From Acanthacorydalis orientalis (Eukaryota; Arthropoda; Insecta; Megaloptera; Corydalidae), in NCBI GenBank assembly GCA_034766995.1, contig CM068317.1:37322249-37386248 (forward strand): DNA of 64,000 bases, given 5' to 3'. Position 1 is the first letter of the stretch, and each line of letters opens with the position of its first letter. The notes beneath the pieces were generated by a model. That model searched no databases. It was not told where the DNA came from and saw only the letters and a program-made list of their open reading frames with translations. Positions 61,015-64,000 of the stretch are shown here, piece by piece. The position numbers and the translations under genes are program-made.

Positions 61015-61057
61015 GTTTTCAGCACACGACAAGATAATATCGAAACTTGCTGAAAAC
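61015..61057 (+). ncRNA. hammerhead-like hairpin, related to 25.57 kb motif
   Basis: GTTTTCAGCA (61015-61024) and TGCTGAAAAC (61048-61057) form a perfect 10-bp stem around 23 bases containing GATA-A-TATC and CGAAACTTG. The 3' part (TATCGAAACTTGCTGAAAAC) closely resembles TACCGAAACTTGTGGAAAAC in the 25.57 kb motif. The CUGANGA box is degraded (CACGACAAGA). The outer stem would correspond to helix I. Catalytic activity is unlikely. Confidence 0.4.
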
Positions 61058-61401
61058 AATATTATAATACATTTGTAGAGTAGTGCAGCGGCGACATATA
61101 AAATAAGTTGAAATCATTCAATTTGCTTCATTTAGGGCAATCGTAAAAACACAACTTTGTCAAAAACTTTATTCATAAAACTCTATTATGGACAAACTTT
61201 GAGGTTTATAGTTTTCCTTTTTCTTCTTTTTATGATTGATTTCTGTATCAAATTATCTATGATAAAATGATATTGAAACTTTTAGCAGTTTTATATATGA
61301 AAAATAAACTTCCTTCATATATACACTTTTTCACTTTGCTGTGATTCATTTATAAGTTTATTCATTTAAATCAATTATAAAGCAATTTCATTTCCTAATT
61401 C

Positions 61402-61403
<2 letters not shown>

Positions 61404-61463
<60 letters not shown>
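61404..61463. repeat. (TA)n microsatellite, left flank of mariner B4
   Basis: It runs directly into the left end of the element. Confidence 0.9.
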
Positions 61464-61468
<5 letters not shown>

Positions 61469-61976
61469 GGACAATTTAATTCGGTGCCTTTTTTATAAAA
61501 AAAAATAAATGTTTCTTTACAGAAAAACTGAATACATTTTAATCCTCAGACTATCCATAATTATTTTCCATTTCTTTTTCTTATTTTTCAAATGGATGAA
61601 TTGTTATTGGTAAGGCTCTAAATTTACAGCCTGACTACGTTCAGGAACTCATAGTTCGCCATATTCTTAATGTTCACCAAATATACAATAACACTTTTTT
61701 GGGGTGCATATTTGGTTTCAAAATCGATGTCGATAATTCACTGGGCATAATCCATGATTTTCGTAGAGTTGTCATACAAAAATTATTTTTCATCCCCGAT
61801 TATGATAATAAGAAAAAAATTCTTCCTTTTGTATCTAACTACTTGACCAAGATATATAGTTTTTTAAACGTTAAGGTTGGCCCTTTTATATCCTACAACG
61901 ACGAGAAAATATTTTAATTTTAAGCAGAATTATAATTCATTCAATTTAAAGGCACCCAATTAATTTGTACACCCAA
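61464..61976 (-). mobile_element. mariner-like element, second lineage, with different internal segment (copy B4)
   Basis: The right end, which is the element's 5' end, reads inward TTGGGTGTACAAATTAAT. The left end near 61464 reads inward from about GGACAATTTAATTCGG and matches the 3' ends of B1 and B2. About 110-150 bp at each end align with the other copies, but the middle does not. Instead it carries a stretch of the transposase catalytic region. A (TA)n tract abuts the left end (61404-61463). On the right, the TA target base pair is followed within about 20 bp by another (TA)n run and a (GA)n run, which suggests insertion into a TA microsatellite. Confidence 0.8.
61640..61810 (-). pseudogene. 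mariner transposase catalytic-region fragment (copy B4)
   Basis: Read on the minus strand with frameshifts: IIGDEK, a stop where Trp is expected, FLYDNSTK, then in another frame KSWIMPSELSTS, KPNMHPKKVLLYIW, then NMANYEFLNVV. Mariner transposases have the order GDEKW....YDN, W.PG..S.S..KPN..PKK..L.IWW and YELL. The Asp in GDEK (codon near 61793) is the position of the first residue of the catalytic triad. The second and third catalytic positions lie further C-terminal and are absent. Several stops and shifts show it is dead. Confidence 0.8.
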
Positions 61977-61992
61977 TATATATGTTTGTGTG

Positions 61993-62056
<64 letters not shown>
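61977..62056. repeat. (TA)n-(GA)n compound microsatellite, right flank of mariner B4
   Basis: TA and TGTG units, then about 35 bases of TA, then 13 GA units (62031-62056). Confidence 0.9.
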
Positions 62057-62689
62057 TATTTGTTATATTTATATGTGCATCGTAATTTAAAACAATAAAT
62101 AATTGAAAAATATTTATAACTAAATTTGAAATTAATGAGTATAAACATCATATTCAAAGAAATACAAGTAATACAAAAACGAGATTGTACACGAAAATGT
62201 AAAAAAATAATATGTACAAAAAATAACTGTGAATGGTTGTAACATCTTCTTTCTATAAAATCTATTCTTTAATAAAAAAAAATGTGAAATAAGAACGTTT
62301 GCTTCATAACCACGAATGTGTACGTTTAATGAATAACAGATGAAACCCTTAAACGTGATATAGACCAAATTACAGTACAAAAAAACGTTCCACCTTGCAT
62401 AATCGAACTTTCAAAAAAATTAAACAAGATAATAAGAGTAATGTTATGCAAATTGCGCGAGTGTTTCACATATGTAACAAAATGTATTATAAATGGATTA
62501 GTAATACGACAGATGTTTTTTGATAATTGTGTATGTTTTATGAGTTACGAATTATAAATAGAACGAACAGCAGACTGCATTATTTTTTATAGAATGAAAT
62601 AAATGTTATACAAGTTAAATATTTATAAACATATTATTATAGTAATGTAAATCACGTAAACATAAATGGTTACAACACATTTTCACTAC

Positions 62690-62870
62690 ATTCAATTAGC
62701 CGCCGCGATGACAAAATCCTTCCCTCCACAGCCTAAGTTTCCATGTAATCTCCAACCCAATTAATTCATCTGACCTACAACAACTTCAAACACAGCCTCG
62801 TCAGCTATCTTCATTCATTTCGCAATCAAGGATCGAAGTCCGGACAAACTTAATTCAAAACAAGCACGCC
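62690..62870. other. complex pyrimidine-rich island
   Basis: It starts GCCGCCGCGATGAC and continues C/T/A-rich with few G. There is no frame of note. It could be a regulatory element in the presumed intron of the 63.7 kb gene. Confidence 0.3.
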
Positions 62871-62929
62871 CAGTCAATAATTTACACTTATGTGGAATAT
62901 TGAATTTATGTTAATTTCGCGTATTGTAT

Positions 62930-63190
62930 TATTTATAATTAAAATAATATTTCGTACTGTTTGTACGTTACGGCGAACGACGAGCGTTTTCATCTTTGGC
63001 AGTCTCAGTTCAATTTGATGAGCTATTAGAGCGTTGAGTGATGTCACGAGTGTGACAATATTTGCTAATGACATCCGTGTCGGGTCGGTCGTTAAACGGC
63101 GTTATGTCTGACGAGTTTCTAACATAACGGGCACGCGTTCGACTCGTGTTAACGACGAAACAGTTAATACAATGTAATGTAGATAATTAT
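62930..63190. promoter_or_regulatory. CpG-containing island about 0.55 kb downstream of the signal-peptide exon
   Basis: CG-dense words (GGCGAACGACGAGCG, GTCGGGTCGGTCG, ACGGGCACGCG) occur in an otherwise AT-rich intron-like context. A minus frame (62874-63074) crosses it, but its end is AT-derived. It is a possible intronic enhancer or alternative promoter for the minus-strand gene. Confidence 0.35.
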
Positions 63191-63248
63191 TGAGGTGATG
63201 TGTATGATTACCATCATCGAAACGTTATGAAAATTGGTACTATATACA

Positions 63249-63251
<3 letters not shown>

Positions 63252-63298
<47 letters not shown>

Positions 63299-63318
63299 GT
63301 GTATATATATATATATAT
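63252..63318. repeat. (TA)n-(TGTA)n compound microsatellite
   Basis: TA core, GTATGTATGTGT in the middle, then TA again. Confidence 0.9.
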
Positions 63319-63319
63319 C

Positions 63320-63716
63320 CAACCTGAGCATAAACAATCACATTATTCAACCAACCAAATTGACATTTAAACCGAAATTATTTTAATAGATATAAAGTTA
63401 AAAAATCTTTTTTTTAATTTATTCACTTATTATAATTAAAAATTCGTTAGAAATAATTATTTAATCTTATATATTTTTCAAGCAATTTGACACTTAAGTA
63501 GCTTCGAAAAGTTTTAGAAATGTAATTCTATACAAATACATAAATATAAAGGAAGAAATGATTTCAATATTTATATTTCTAATAAAACTAGATAAATAAT
63601 GGTAAAAAGAAGATATTTTTAAAACAGCAGCTTCATGAAAAATAATCATTAAGTTATTAGTTTTTGAACAAATAAATATTATCGCCAGAAAATCAATTTT
63701 TATTAAATTTTCTTAC
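63320..63716 (-). other. start of the intron following the signal-peptide exon
   Basis: AT-rich sequence directly after the GTAAGA donor (minus-strand sense). No acceptor-exon pair was recognised here. Confidence 0.5.
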
Positions 63717-63810
63717 CTTTTGCTGAAGTGATAGCGAATAAACAAACTGTTACTAACACCAACGCCATTGTCCTCGTAATCTTGTTGCTACTGAAGTGCG
63801 ACATGTTGAA
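63717..63810 (-). CDS. signal-peptide exon of an unidentified secreted or membrane protein (partial gene)
   Basis: Seen on the minus strand: a run of eight T followed by GCAG (acceptor), six bases of 5' UTR, an ATG whose first base is 63804, 29 complete codons plus one base, then a GTAAGA donor starting at 63716. The peptide begins MSHFSSNKITRT, continues with the hydrophobic core ALVLVTVCLFAI and ends TSAK. This is a basic n-region, a hydrophobic h-region of about 12 residues and a small-residue c-region, with likely cleavage after Ala28. A second Met at residue 13 could also start a shorter signal peptide. The intron phase is 1. The transcription start and first exon lie to the right, outside the window, and the rest of the protein lies to the left. 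I found no compatible next exon, so the following intron is long or I missed a short exon. The mature protein is unknown. Genes with long first coding introns are often neuronal or cell-adhesion genes in insects, but that is only context. Confidence 0.7.
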
Positions 63811-64000
63811 CTGCAAAAAAAAGTACAGATATAAATATAAAAATTTACATGTTATATATATGGAAGTAGACAATCAATTACATTATACATACAGCCGTCA
63901 AAAAAATTATTTTGAAACACTGAATGTATTTTAAACCTGTCTATATTTGAACATTTAATGGTCATAAACAAAACGCTCAGAATCACTCATTGAAAATATT

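Noticed and set aside
1..64000. CRISPR arrays, prokaryotic operons, rRNA genes, known animal microRNAs
   Set aside because: I looked for spaced direct repeats, ribosome-binding-site/ORF chains and several familiar conserved microRNA sequences. None was found.

Overview
The window is eukaryotic, AT-rich and almost gene-free. It looks like an insect genome, possibly a hymenopteran. That placement is inferred from the very high A+T, the dozens of long (TA)n microsatellites, decayed mariner transposons of two lineages, a piggyBac-like element with TTAA target sites, and GT-AG splice signals around one convincing exon. No rRNA, intact tRNA, CRISPR or bacterial-type operon is visible. Nearly all open frames in the window are short chance frames, many of them made of Tyr-Ile repeats read from (TA)n.

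The best host coding feature is at the right edge on the minus strand (63717-63810). It is a short exon with a T-rich acceptor, six bases of 5' UTR, an ATG, a textbook signal peptide and a GTAAGA donor. The rest of that gene must lie to the left on the minus strand. No partner exon could be recognised, so part or all of the window may be its intron. Two weaker exon-like frames are at 58226-58350 (+) and 21086-21337 (-). Neither could be assigned to a family.

Mobile DNA: (i) two cecropia/Hsmar1-type mariner copies (24633-25188 minus, 52649-53188 plus) share one internal deletion, so they descend from a non-autonomous derivative. (ii) A second mariner lineage has four copies (27161-27665, 40244-40717, 56098-56546 plus; 61464-61976 minus). 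Three keep only the N-terminal part of the transposase. The fourth keeps only a segment around the first catalytic aspartate, and it sits inside a (TA)n tract. (iii) A 763-bp piggyBac-like element has TTAA on both sides (21502-22264). (iv) A decayed LINE reverse-transcriptase tail lies at 9925-10420. (v) A foldback element with arms of roughly 150-175 bp lies at 17969-18464. (vi) A previously unlabelled dispersed family (27.8, 31.5, 31.7, 33.3, 44.7 and 59.7 kb) includes a head-to-head inverted pair. (vii) Two hammerhead-ribozyme-like motifs, resembling the ends of Penelope-like elements, lie at 25.57 and 61.02 kb.

The rest is AT-rich DNA broken by small CpG-containing islands (about 0.6, 2.3, 7.3, 9.4, 11.9, 14.1, 15.3, 17.4, 19.0, 24.0, 35.0, 35.6, 41.7, 43.0, 45.8, 48.7, 50.4, 54.5, 57.7, 58.3, 59.2, 62.8 and 63.0 kb). 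They are candidates for conserved regulatory elements, promoters or unrecognised exons. The 2.23-2.42 kb island is rich in perfect hairpins. I cannot point to a confirmed new biological system. The most unusual signals are the hairpin island, the foldback and inverted-pair repeats as possible double-stranded RNA sources, and the hammerhead-like motifs.
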